NCBI GenBank assembly: GCA_016716185.1
Contig: JADJWV010000002.1
Span: forward strand, 248,001-312,000
Direction: 5' to 3'
Length of the DNA stretch: 64,000 bases
From: Saprospiraceae bacterium
Lineage (GTDB): Bacteria; Bacteroidota; Bacteroidia; Chitinophagales; Saprospiraceae
Every line of letters starts with the position of its first letter. Position 1 is the first letter of the stretch. The position numbers and the translations under genes are program-made. The notes below the pieces were generated by a model. That model worked only from the letters and a program-made list of their open reading frames with translations, was not told the DNA's origin and searched no databases. This document shows, piece after piece, positions 36,528 through 45,107 of this stretch.

Positions 36528-36833
36528 CTATTCCGGTTTCTCCGGCTTTTTATATTCCGGAAAGTCGATCATGGGCTTTTCTGGTCGAATCGAATCATAA
36601 GGGATCGTCAGACTGTCGTATTTTATTTTTTTGGAAAGCACGATGAGTATCGAATCGGCATATTGATCCAGTTGATCCTGGATGTACTTTTCACATTCTA
36701 AATTTTTATCTGTGTTGTATTGTGTAAGCAATGCAGAAAGTTTTTCTGCCACTAATTCTTCAGTGAGACTGTCCCGATCTTTACACGAGATCAGGATGCT
36801 GAGCATAAACATGACCAAGCATTTTAATTTCAT
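36528..36833 (-). CDS. Small lipoprotein 2 of the lptB unit
   Basis: 101 residues. Signal peptide with lipobox ILISC16 (MKLKCLVMFMLSILISC) predicts lipid anchoring. The mature part is charged and helical, ending in a proline-rich tail (EKPMIDFPEYKKPEKPE). The helix C-EKYIQDQLDQYADSIL lines up with C-KYKLEQALQYKLDSIV in the gene just upstream (shared Cys, Leu, DSI), so the two look like diverged tandem paralogs. Its start overlaps that gene's stop as ATGA (36830-36833). It is last in the unit, about 100 bases from the array's final hairpin. Function unknown. Confidence 0.72.
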   Translation of the reverse strand: MKLKCLVMFMLSILISCKDRDSLTEELVAEKLSALLTQYNTDKNLECEKYIQDQLDQYADSILIVLSKKIKYDSLTIPYDSIRPEKPMIDFPEYKKPEKPE

Positions 36834-37078
36834 AATCCCTCTTGCAATTTAATAATTTCTGATTTTCGCTGTCCTACAATGGAATCGAGTTTGTACTGAA
36901 GCGCTTGTTCCAATTTATACTTGCACAAAGAATCCAGTTTGAGTTCAAGATCGGGTTTTTGTAATTGAAAAATGCTATCGGCCTTGACACGTGATATTTT
37001 TTCTATTTCGGTTTTGTCTCCACCACAGGAAATAAAAAGCATAAGACCACTACAAAACCAAAGGAGTAAACACTTCAT
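36830..37078 (-). CDS. Small lipoprotein 1 of the lptB unit
   Basis: 82 residues. The signal peptide MKCLLLWFCSGLMLFISC ends in a lipobox, followed by GGDKTE, predicting a lipid-anchored protein. The rest is a single predicted helical stretch rich in Leu, Lys and Gln (KADSIFQLQKPDLELKLDSLCKYKL), coiled-coil-like. It overlaps lptB upstream (37075-37078) and its paralog downstream (36830-36833), both as ATGA, so all are co-translated. A link to lipopolysaccharide transport is inferred from position only; I know of no family name. Confidence 0.72.
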   Translation of the reverse strand: MKCLLLWFCSGLMLFISCGGDKTEIEKISRVKADSIFQLQKPDLELKLDSLCKYKLEQALQYKLDSIVGQRKSEIIKLQEGL

Positions 37079-37812
37079 GAATGAATTCTTTTGCGTAACA
37101 CAAAACTTTGCCCTAAATAAACTCTTCTTACGGTTTCATTAGCGGCTAATTCTTCAGCAGATCCGGACATGAGTATTTTACCATCCACAATAAGATAGGC
37201 CCTGTCTGTTATGGAGAGCGTTTCATGGACATTGTGGTCTGTAATCAGAATTCCAATATTTTTAAGTTTCAGATTGTCGATTATATTTTGAATGTCTTCA
37301 ACAGCAATTGGATCAATTCCTGCAAAGGGCTCATCCAATAAAATAAATTTCGGATCCGATGCCAATGCTCTTGCAATTTCCGTCCTTCTGCGTTCTCCTC
37401 CACTCAACGAGTCGCCAGAATTTTTACGTACTCTGTTCAGGTTAAATTCTCCTAACAAACCTTCCAGTTTGTCTCTCTGTTCTGATTTACTGAGGTCCCG
37501 CATTTCAAGAATGGCTTTGATATTATCCTCCACGCTTAGTTTCCTGAATACAGAAGGTTCCTGAGGAAGATAACCCAATCCTTTGCGTGCACGTAGGTAC
37601 ATGGCATCGCGGGTGATCTCCTGATCATCGAGATAAACTGCGCCTGAATTGGGTGTGATAAATCCGACAATCATGTAGAAACTGGTCGTTTTTCCCGCAC
37701 CATTCGGTCCAAGTAAACCCACGATTTCTCCCTGATTGACTTCGATGGAAACCCCATTGACAACAGTCCTTTGACCGTATATCTTAACCAGCTGATCCGT
37801 CCTTAATTTCAT
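37075..37812 (-). CDS. lptB: LPS-export ABC ATPase LptB
   Basis: 245 residues. Walker A GPNGAGKTT, Q-loop GYLPQEPSVFRKLSVEDNI (the family-typical form), signature LSGGERRRTEIARAL, Walker B FILLDEPFAGIDPIAVEDIQ and switch histidine in ITDHNVHETL all match LptB. It powers extraction of lipopolysaccharide from the inner membrane with LptFG. One base separates it from the Ig-like lipoprotein gene upstream, and it overlaps a small lipoprotein gene downstream by four bases. No other lpt gene is in the window. Confidence 0.97.
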   Translation of the reverse strand: MKLRTDQLVKIYGQRTVVNGVSIEVNQGEIVGLLGPNGAGKTTSFYMIVGFITPNSGAVYLDDQEITRDAMYLRARKGLGYLPQEPSVFRKLSVEDNIKAILEMRDLSKSEQRDKLEGLLGEFNLNRVRKNSGDSLSGGERRRTEIARALASDPKFILLDEPFAGIDPIAVEDIQNIIDNLKLKNIGILITDHNVHETLSITDRAYLIVDGKILMSGSAEELAANETVRRVYLGQSFVLRKRIHS

Positions 37813-37813
37813 T

Positions 37814-39385
37814 TTATATTTTTATTTTAGCCTTAACTTCCCAATCAGCCCGAAGTTCAGGCAAATTAAAATACCATACGTCCTCTGCTTGCTTTTTATT
37901 TTTGAGATCCGATCCATCCCATTGGTTATTCTCATTGACATCGTGGATCACTCTTAACCTGTAGTTTCCGGGAGGCAGGTATTTAAATGTATGTTCGCCA
38001 CCTGGGGGAAGCAATTGCAAAGGGGTTTCAGAAATTAAAATGTTGTTGCGAAGTAACTGGAAAAGCATTCGTCCGCCAGTTATAAGCGAATCTATTTGCA
38101 AATGCAAACTTGAATAGGAATTTAAAGGGGGACTGATGACCCTTAGGGTATCTGGTAAATTAAATTGACCAAAACAATTTTGTATTGCCCCGGCTTTCAA
38201 TGTAATGGAAGTCTGCTGTCCAACAGGCCAATTGCCATAAATTAAAATTACTCTGGGGTCCGTTGAGTCTTTGTTGATTTTAAAATTTGAATGCAAACTA
38301 TCGGTGCGAATAAAATCTGCCTCGGTAACTTCACGTACTGGAAATTCGCTTTTCAATTTTAAGGGTTCATCAGGAGCAATAGTAACGTTCGTTAGTTTAA
38401 AATGAAAACCCGTATCCTGTTGAGGTCTGATAAAGGGGTGAACAATAAAGGTATCCTTGTAATTCTCTACTTGAATGCTGAATTGCTGGTCTTTCTGAGT
38501 ATAATTCCAGGCCAAAATACTATCTGCGCTCGAATGTACAATTACACTGTCATTGTCCGTATCCAATGCGATCCGGTCTTCGGATTTGCGCGATAAAACG
38601 ATGGTGGTCATGCCAGGTTTGAGGATTTTCTCTTTGTGGTTCAATGTATTTTTTTGCAGACTCAGCTTAAGTAATACGTTTGTGACCGGCGCATCCGTTT
38701 GTAATTGGATAGGTGTATCCAAAAAGCCTATGGATTCGGTCGGCTGATCGAAATAATTGTTGCTGTTTTTATCAGCAAGAGCGTAGATGGTGTATACACC
38801 TGATTTGAGATGCTTTAATTCGAATTGACCGCCATCGTTTGTCCTGCTGAAATAATAGGGCTTACGTGTTCGGAAAACTGAATCTTCAGACTCAAGGTAT
38901 AGACAAACAAGAATTTGTTTTTGAATTTCTCCGCTAAACGCATCAGTCACGTTACCACTTATACTTAAGGAGTCAATAAAATTTCCTGTGGAAAATACAT
39001 ATTGGATGTTCTGGGCAATATTGCCTTTGGTGATATCCCTGATTGCGGTACCAAGTTGTAGGATGTAAGTTGAATTGGAATCCAGATTTTCTTTTTCATC
39101 AAATTTTACAGTGAGCTTTTTACCACTCACTTTTACTTCCAGAGGATATACCGTTGATGGGGCAATCTGGATATTCCCAACAGGATTATCAAGCCGAAAC
39201 CACTCATCAAATAAAAAGTTGATTTCGCGGCCTTTAAAATTTGTTTGGAGATTAGGACTGGATCCGGATATAACCCATTGTGGCGGGGCAAGATCGTCCG
39301 GTCCGCCTGTTATTCCCTGAATATTGGCACAGGAAAACCAACAACTGATAACCATTATACTAAACACTATTCTAATCCAGAACAT
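37814..39385 (-). CDS. Ig-like domain lipoprotein (SbsA-type)
   Basis: 523 residues. Lipobox WFSC19 is followed by ANIQGITGGPDDLAPP, the typical mature start of the Bacteroidota Ig-like (SbsA N-terminal) lipoprotein family. The first domain (residues ~30-135) is that Ig-like module; a carboxypeptidase-regulatory-like fold (ISGNVTDAFSGEI onward) and a C-terminal beta sandwich (PPGNYRLRVIHDVNENNQWDG) follow. It is presumably on the outer membrane. Its stop is one base from the lptB start, so the two are translated together. The role is unknown. Confidence 0.85.
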   Translation of the reverse strand: MFWIRIVFSIMVISCWFSCANIQGITGGPDDLAPPQWVISGSSPNLQTNFKGREINFLFDEWFRLDNPVGNIQIAPSTVYPLEVKVSGKKLTVKFDEKENLDSNSTYILQLGTAIRDITKGNIAQNIQYVFSTGNFIDSLSISGNVTDAFSGEIQKQILVCLYLESEDSVFRTRKPYYFSRTNDGGQFELKHLKSGVYTIYALADKNSNNYFDQPTESIGFLDTPIQLQTDAPVTNVLLKLSLQKNTLNHKEKILKPGMTTIVLSRKSEDRIALDTDNDSVIVHSSADSILAWNYTQKDQQFSIQVENYKDTFIVHPFIRPQQDTGFHFKLTNVTIAPDEPLKLKSEFPVREVTEADFIRTDSLHSNFKINKDSTDPRVILIYGNWPVGQQTSITLKAGAIQNCFGQFNLPDTLRVISPPLNSYSSLHLQIDSLITGGRMLFQLLRNNILISETPLQLLPPGGEHTFKYLPPGNYRLRVIHDVNENNQWDGSDLKNKKQAEDVWYFNLPELRADWEVKAKIKI

Positions 39386-39389
39386 GCTG

Positions 39390-39397
39390 CAAAATTA
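39390..39397 (-). promoter_or_regulatory. Putative -7 element of the lptB unit
   Basis: TAATTTTG on the minus strand fits TAnnTTTG and lies 4 bases upstream of the Ig-like lipoprotein ATG, so the transcript would be nearly leaderless. No -33 box is apparent. Confidence 0.35.
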
Positions 39398-39670
39398 ATC
39401 ATGCAATCCATACATTGGATTGCTGTGCTATTTGGTATTGAACTATTTGTATGATTTCTCGCGAATTGGTTTTATGGATATTGGTATTGATCAAGTTCAA
39501 CTGTCTTTTGATGGTACTTTATTATACAAATGAGGATGATTTGACAAGATTATTAATATTCAAGTGGTTTTCCTGACAAAAAGTTTTCTACTTCAAATTC
39601 CTTTTAATAGGGGAGTTCCAGTCCCTTAATTCGCTTTGATTTCAATGAGGGAAGCCCCAGTGAAAATTAG

Positions 39671-40810
39671 TTAAACTTTTCTGCCTTTCCAATTTATACT
39701 TACGGGAAGACATGAAATCAATCCAATACCGAGGTAATAGAAGTTATGGACGATCCAAACAGGAAGAAACCATTTTTTCCAATGATTTATTTGATACAGT
39801 TTAGTAGCATGGAATTGCAATATAAAATCCGAAATACATGGAATAATTAGAGTTGCAGTGGCAAGGATCCAACTCAGGTAAGTATCTGAATACAGGACTA
39901 AAGCCAGGCTAATGAACATGCCCGCGCGTTGAATCCATACAAAAGCCGACAAGAAACTTAACTTCAGATTTTTCATTAGTCTCAGTTTTCCAGCCCACCG
40001 GAGGCGTTGAGAAATAAGTGCTCTCCAACCCGGCAGAGCATGAGTTTCCACAAGTACATCGCTGCAAGGTGCAAAAGAAATTCCATCGGGATGATTCAAC
40101 TTTATTTTTTCTATGAGAAAAATATCATCTCCCGAAGCGATTTCATAATTGTTATCGAAAGCACAGGAATGGAGAAATGCATCTTTGCGGTACGCGAGAT
40201 TCGCGGCATTGCATAAATAATGAGTTCCGGCGTGTATTCCTGCGGCATTGATCAATCCATTACCTGAAAAATCAAGGGCCTGAAAATAATCTAAAAAGGA
40301 TTGAGGATTATGAATCCCAACAGGACCACTCATCAGTTGAACCTTTGATTGTTCAAAATATGCCAATAGACCGCCCGCCCACTTTTCCTGAACCAGGCAA
40401 TCGGCATCCGTAGTCAGTATAATTTCACCCTGGGCATGATTTATACCGTAGGCCAGAGCTTTTTTCTTGGAACCTTTGATAGTGGTTCTTTTGTAGACGC
40501 CCAGGCGCATGAGTTTAAATTGGGGATGTTCCAGATCTTTCAAAACATCGTAAGTGTCATCCTCTGATTGATCATCAACCACAATGACTTCCGGAGGAAT
40601 TTGCAAATCCTTTTGCCGCAGGCAGGACTGAACACATGATAATATGTTTTCTTCCTCATTTCTTGCGGGAATGATGATGGAGCAGGTAAGTTTTTGGAAT
40701 TTTTCCGGACCCGTTTCTTTTAGCAATTTCTTCCAGTGATGAATAAAATAGCCGATAACTGCAGCATATACAGAACTAATTCCTAAAAAAAATATTGAGA
40801 AGAACAGCAT
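39671..40810 (-). CDS. Family 2 glycosyltransferase, membrane-bound
   Basis: 379 residues. An N-terminal membrane helix precedes a GT-A domain with IPARNEEENI, VVDDQSEDD, the metal-binding TTDADCLV (DxD), GDDIFLIEKI and SQRLRWAGK (QxxRW-type). Three C-terminal membrane helices (residues ~285-370) follow, the layout of processive or single-addition GT2 enzymes of the cellulose synthase/hyaluronan synthase class. It uses a nucleotide-sugar donor at the inner membrane. The product is unknown. It follows the small membrane protein by 6 bases and probably shares its promoter. Confidence 0.9.
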   Translation of the reverse strand: MLFFSIFFLGISSVYAAVIGYFIHHWKKLLKETGPEKFQKLTCSIIIPARNEEENILSCVQSCLRQKDLQIPPEVIVVDDQSEDDTYDVLKDLEHPQFKLMRLGVYKRTTIKGSKKKALAYGINHAQGEIILTTDADCLVQEKWAGGLLAYFEQSKVQLMSGPVGIHNPQSFLDYFQALDFSGNGLINAAGIHAGTHYLCNAANLAYRKDAFLHSCAFDNNYEIASGDDIFLIEKIKLNHPDGISFAPCSDVLVETHALPGWRALISQRLRWAGKLRLMKNLKLSFLSAFVWIQRAGMFISLALVLYSDTYLSWILATATLIIPCISDFILQFHATKLYQINHWKKWFLPVWIVHNFYYLGIGLISCLPVSINWKGRKV

Positions 40811-40816
40811 GCAGAC

Positions 40817-41287
40817 TTATTCGAAAAGGTCGTCGTAACGATGGTCTGTTTCTGCCTTACGCAGCCGATTGGGATTGGATTTGTTCGGTTGGGATTCAAC
40901 TTCTTCATAACTGGTGTAGGCATCATTGGAGAGGGCTGAATTATGTTCCTGGCTCAATTTTCCAAACTTTTTGAAAATCCATGATTTTAACAAAAGACCA
41001 ATAAGAACAAAGGGAAGCCCCAGCAGATTGACCAAAGCTCCAGCCAGGCCTGCCAGGATATTATTGGAGATTTGATCTCCAATACTTTTGAAATGAGCCC
41101 AAAAGACTTTTCTGTCGAAGATCAGCAATGCAAGTATCAATAATGGAACGATATACCAAAGCATTACGTAAAGCTGGAAAAACAAATAAAACATTAAAGC
41201 GATCAGTCCCAGGAAGAGAACACTCCCCAAAAGCCTTTCCCAATAGGACTTTCCGGATGAATAATGATATGTTTTAAATGTGCCCAT
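40817..41287 (-). CDS. Small membrane protein of unknown function
   Basis: 156 residues. Two hydrophobic stretches (residues ~20-60, read as two helices) and a third (~85-105) are followed by a polar C-terminal tail of about 45 residues ending in acidic DDLFE. No family was recognised. The gene lies 6 bases upstream of the GT2 gene, so a supporting role in the same glycan step is plausible but unproven. A -7-like motif stands 9 bases upstream of the ATG. Confidence 0.7.
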   Translation of the reverse strand: MGTFKTYHYSSGKSYWERLLGSVLFLGLIALMFYLFFQLYVMLWYIVPLLILALLIFDRKVFWAHFKSIGDQISNNILAGLAGALVNLLGLPFVLIGLLLKSWIFKKFGKLSQEHNSALSNDAYTSYEEVESQPNKSNPNRLRKAETDHRYDDLFE

Positions 41288-41295
41288 CTATGCAG

Positions 41296-41303
41296 CAAAT
41301 GTA
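41296..41303 (-). promoter_or_regulatory. Putative -7 element for the GT2 gene pair
   Basis: TACATTTG on the minus strand matches TAnnTTTG just upstream of the small membrane protein gene; no -33 box is seen. Confidence 0.4.
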
Positions 41304-41361
41304 ATAAAAATACATTAAAGAAAATAATAATATGAATTAATTAACGAAACCGTAGTTTTAT

Positions 41362-43101
41362 TTAGTTAACGACCGGTTGAAAGTATTTTTCAAACAGCTT
41401 TCTATAAAAACCATCGGGTTTTTGAATTAGTTCATCAGATTTTCCAAATTCTTTGATTTCTCCCTGTTCCAATGCCAATATCCAGTTTGCTTTCTGTATG
41501 GTCGAAAGTCTGTGCGCGATCACGATGGCACTCCTGCCGCGGATGAGTTTTTCAAGAGCTTGTTGAATTATCGATTCTGTTTCGGTATCCAAAGAGCTGG
41601 TGGCTTCATCGAGAATGAGCAGGTCGGGGTCTGTTAATAGCGCTCTGACAAAAGAAATCAATTGTCTTTGTCCGCTGGAAAGATTGATCCCTCTCTCTGA
41701 AAGCACATAATCGTAATTGCCGGGTAAAGCCATGATATATGGATGTGCGCCAATTTTCTGACTGGCTTCGACAACTTTTTCAAAAGGGATGTCTTTATTT
41801 TTTAATGTTAAATTTTCGAATACGGTTCCCTGAAAGAGGAATAAGTCCTGAAGGACTACGGCTATTTTGCTTCGCAAATAATTCAACTCGTAATCGCGGA
41901 TATCTCTTCCGTTTATAGTGACACTTCCATGACTCACCTCGTATAAACGATTGATCAGACTGATCAGCGTCGTTTTTCCGGAGCCGGTTGTACCCACCAC
42001 TGCCATCATTTCGCCCTGTTTAAGTTTAAATGAAATGTCTTTGAGGATGGGACTGTTTTCGTTATAAGCAAAGCTGACCTGTTTAAATTCGAGATCTCCT
42101 TTCAGTCCGCCCGCTTGAATTTTCCCGGAATTCTCCTGTGTATCCTGGTTATCCATAAGATCCAGCACCCTCGATGCTGCAAGCAACCCCATTTGCAAGG
42201 TATTAAATTTATCGGCCAATGTCCGCACAGGCTGAAACAATCTGGTTAAATACATCGGAAAAGCAACCAGCTGGCCAAGAGTCACAACCCCTTCCAGGAC
42301 ACCCTGCGCACCCCACCAAACCATAAATCCCAGGGAAGCTGCAGAAATGATCTCCACAACAGGAAAAAACACGGCATAATAAAAGATGCCGTCTAGATTA
42401 GCCTGGGTGTATGCATGGTTTATGTTTTTAAATTTCTGGAAAACTCGTTGTTCTGCAGTAAAAATTTGTACGGTCTTCATTCCGCTGAGATGTTCTTGCA
42501 GAAACGCATTCATGCGTGCAACTTCATTTCTTACACGTTGGAATGATGCCTTGACCTTTTCTTTAAAAATATAACCGGCAACCAACAATAATGGAAAACT
42601 TACCAGGCAAATTAAAGTGAGTTTTACACTGGTGTAAAACATCAAAGCCAAAACAGTAACCAACGCCAGGATGTCGGCAATGATAGTTATCAGGCCTTCC
42701 GCAAATACAGAATTTACGGTTTCGAGATCATTAATGACACGGGTCGTATTGGTTCCAACAGGGGTGCGGTCAAAATAGCTTAATCTCAGCGATAACAAAT
42801 GGTTGTATATGCGTTTTCGCAAATCCAGGATGATGTTTTGTCCAAGGATGTTGGTCATCATCGAAAATGCATAGCGGCATAATGATAGAAGAATTAAAAC
42901 GATCAAATACAAACCAGCCAGGCTTTGCAAACCATCCAGGTCAGCAATGAGAATGTATTCATCGACCATCACATTTACCAAATAAGGCATCCAGGCATTC
43001 ATTGGTGCCATCAATACAGCCAATATTGCGGAGCCCCACAGAAGCTTGCGGTATGGACTTGTAAATCCGAGTAATCTTTTTAAAACCTGGTAACCCGACA
43101 C
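41362..43101 (-). CDS. ABC exporter (MsbA/YheI-type half transporter)
   Basis: 579 residues. The N-terminal ~310 residues are an ABC exporter membrane domain with six helices. The nucleotide-binding domain starts near 335, with Walker A GTTGSGKTT, Q-loop VVLQDLFLFQGTVFEN, signature LSSGQRQLISFVRAL, Walker B LLILDEATSSLD and switch histidine IVIAHRLSTI. A homodimer would export lipids, peptides or drugs; MsbA-like lipid flipping is one possibility. It starts 26 bases after radC on the same strand. The fifth residue region (YQVLKRLLGF) is a normal cytoplasmic start. Confidence 0.94.
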   Translation of the reverse strand: MSGYQVLKRLLGFTSPYRKLLWGSAILAVLMAPMNAWMPYLVNVMVDEYILIADLDGLQSLAGLYLIVLILLSLCRYAFSMMTNILGQNIILDLRKRIYNHLLSLRLSYFDRTPVGTNTTRVINDLETVNSVFAEGLITIIADILALVTVLALMFYTSVKLTLICLVSFPLLLVAGYIFKEKVKASFQRVRNEVARMNAFLQEHLSGMKTVQIFTAEQRVFQKFKNINHAYTQANLDGIFYYAVFFPVVEIISAASLGFMVWWGAQGVLEGVVTLGQLVAFPMYLTRLFQPVRTLADKFNTLQMGLLAASRVLDLMDNQDTQENSGKIQAGGLKGDLEFKQVSFAYNENSPILKDISFKLKQGEMMAVVGTTGSGKTTLISLINRLYEVSHGSVTINGRDIRDYELNYLRSKIAVVLQDLFLFQGTVFENLTLKNKDIPFEKVVEASQKIGAHPYIMALPGNYDYVLSERGINLSSGQRQLISFVRALLTDPDLLILDEATSSLDTETESIIQQALEKLIRGRSAIVIAHRLSTIQKANWILALEQGEIKEFGKSDELIQKPDGFYRKLFEKYFQPVVN

Positions 43102-43127
43102 GGCTTAATTGCAAGAGGAAAATGTTT

Positions 43128-43829
43128 TCAGAGCATTCCTTCATCTGCAAAGCTAAAATATTTATCCTCCGTAACAATAAGATGGTCCAAAACATTCAAT
43201 TCTAATTGTTGGCCGGCGGATTTCATCTTTCGGGTGAGTTCAATATCCTGCTGACTTGGCTGCAAGGATCCGGATGGGTGGTTGTGAGCCAGTATGAGTC
43301 CGGTGCATTTCCAGTCTAAAGCCCTTTGAAATATCAGTCTGGAATCGGCAACGGTGCCCGTGAGTCCACCTTTGCTGAAATTCTCAATAGCGACCAGTTT
43401 GTTTGCTCTGCTTAGAAACAAGACCCAGAATTCTTCGTGAACCAAATCTTCAATTTTCGTTTTGACCAACAGATAGGCATCCTTACTGGAAAGCACTTGT
43501 TTTTTTTCAAGGGCTTCGGCATGCTGACGCCGACGGCCTAATTCCAAAGCAGCCTCAATGATCATAGATTTGGCAGGTCCCAGCCCATGAATTTTACTCA
43601 TTTTAAAATGATCCATTTTGCTCAATTCTATCAAATTGGAATTGCAGGTCTGAAGGATAAGCCTGGCCAATTCTAAAGCATCGTATTTCTTCGTCCCTGA
43701 ACCCAAAAGAATGGCGAGCAGTTCGGCATTGCTCAATGCGGATTTGCCTTTCCGCATCAGTTTTTCACGCGGTCTGTCATCTTCAGCCCAATATTTAATA
43801 GGTAAATGTTCAGGGTATTTTTCTGCCAT
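43128..43829 (-). CDS. radC: RadC-family JAB-domain protein
   Basis: 233 residues. The N-terminus contains KYWAEDDRPREKLMRKG and a helix-hairpin-helix region (LSNAELLAILLGSGT, KIHGLGPAKSM); the C-terminal JAB/MPN+ domain carries the conserved HNHPSGSLQPSQQDIELTRKM metal motif. Though named for DNA repair, the biochemical role of RadC is unsettled. It is a chromosomal full-length copy with no adjoining mobile genes. It lies 26 bases upstream of the ABC exporter gene and opens toward a 668-base gap. Confidence 0.94.
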   Translation of the reverse strand: MAEKYPEHLPIKYWAEDDRPREKLMRKGKSALSNAELLAILLGSGTKKYDALELARLILQTCNSNLIELSKMDHFKMSKIHGLGPAKSMIIEAALELGRRRQHAEALEKKQVLSSKDAYLLVKTKIEDLVHEEFWVLFLSRANKLVAIENFSKGGLTGTVADSRLIFQRALDWKCTGLILAHNHPSGSLQPSQQDIELTRKMKSAGQQLELNVLDHLIVTEDKYFSFADEGML

Positions 43830-44497
43830 ATTGAAAGGTATAGTTTTTTAAAGGCAATAAATGTAAATGGATCTGGGATCAACCTGTAAGTCAGGTAGTG
43901 AAAAATTCTTGGAGTATTTATTGAAAAAGGCCTATCGTTGATTGGAGTTGGCAACATTACCTTTTAACCTCATGCGACAACAGTGTTTTTGTATACAACG
44001 GCTTGCAGCATCCCGATCATCTTATTAGATTGGTTCTTATGGGAAGTCCGTTACAAATCGTAAGCCCTGGTTTGAAGTCAAAATATATACATTTTGGATC
44101 AGGATAAGCAAAATAAAAATGAAATCATCCGCATGAAATCAGGTTTTTTTATCAAACAAACTCAACCCGATCTGTGAAATTCTAAAAAATCAGCTCAAAC
44201 TCTGTAATGTATTCATTCGATGTTGAAATTTATTTTTCTTGCGGTTGTAAGTCAGATCCAATGGACTCCCCGGGATGATGTGTGACGTCTGTTTAAATTT
44301 ATGATATTTCAGATGGCTGAACCCAATTTGATCTTATTCAGATAAAATCAGATCTCATGTATTGAAAATGCTATGTTCACCTTAAACAGGATATATTTCA
44401 CGATAGTATCTGACTCTTATTTTTAATTGGAGCTAAGCAGAATCGGGCTTTGATTTGAAATTGTGCCTTCAAATCATTTATCTTTGTATGATTATTC
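43830..44497 (+). other. Divergent intergenic region, no gene seen
   Basis: About 670 AT-rich bases between radC (minus) and the 170-residue unknown (plus). All frames are short and low-complexity. I see no tRNA-like or rho-independent structure. A promoter candidate is at its right edge (44454-44486). Confidence 0.6.
44454..44486 (+). promoter_or_regulatory. Bacteroidota-type promoter of the 44.5 kb gene
   Basis: TTTG (44454-44457), a 21-base spacer and TATCTTTG (44479-44486) fit both elements of the consensus. The -7 box ends 11 bases before the ATG. Confidence 0.6.
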
Positions 44498-45010
44498 ATG
44501 CCAACATCTACAAAACAACATAGTTTCCAGGATTTTCTTAGTTATTTTCCAATAGCAGAATTGCCATGTACACTGCAATACAACGACTTGCATAGTTATA
44601 CAAAATCCAATGACCCACTTCCGGATAGTCTGCTGGTCCATTATCTTTTTCCTTATCTGGATTTTGAAGTAGATGAATTTACTGAATTTTTACCCTGCTT
44701 TCAAATCCAATATCGCGAAAATTGTTTTCAATTGGTGTTTTGGTCCGGGAGACTGATGCATTACTCATTTTACCTGATTACATTTGATCCTTCAGGCAAC
44801 TTTGTAGCAATGACTGAAATTGCAGGCTTTTATTCTGAGCAGTCTGAAGTGTTTCAAAAAATGGCACATATTAATGAAGATTCTGAGATTTATATCGTAG
44901 AGACCAATCTTAGTAACGATGAACACAAAATTGTAACAGATCAAACAAAAAAATGGATGTTGAATATCTTGCCCGATGGCCAAATCCAAAAAATGGAAAT
45001 TGAAGTTTAA
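44498..45010 (+). CDS. Protein of unknown function
   Basis: 170 residues, soluble, with no signal peptide. Aromatic-rich (about one in seven residues is Phe or Tyr), e.g. LVHYLFPYLDFEVDEF and HYSFYLITFDPSGNF, and acidic overall. The second half alternates short strands (EIYIVETNLSND, KWMLNILPDGQIQKMEIEV). No family recognised. It has a good promoter directly upstream and ends 97 bases before rnr, so it may share transcripts with rnr, but no shared role can be stated. Confidence 0.7.
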   Translation: MPTSTKQHSFQDFLSYFPIAELPCTLQYNDLHSYTKSNDPLPDSLLVHYLFPYLDFEVDEFTEFLPCFQIQYRENCFQLVFWSGRLMHYSFYLITFDPSGNFVAMTEIAGFYSEQSEVFQKMAHINEDSEIYIVETNLSNDEHKIVTDQTKKWMLNILPDGQIQKMEIEV

Positions 45011-45107
45011 TTCATATTTTACCAACCAGTAATCATTCATTTCGGGAAAGAAAGATTTATTAATTATTCAGACTTACTTACCGGAATGGATTTCTTAACA
45101 CCTCTCC

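Noticed and set aside
36187..36701. Frames of 60-72 codons across the repeat array and beyond
   Set aside because: They translate the repeat hairpins or the antisense of the small lipoprotein genes; no start context or family likeness.
43128..43829. radC as a sign of a mobile island
   Set aside because: Accessory radC copies often sit in mobile elements, but here the neighbours are core envelope genes and no integrase, transposase or phage gene is present.
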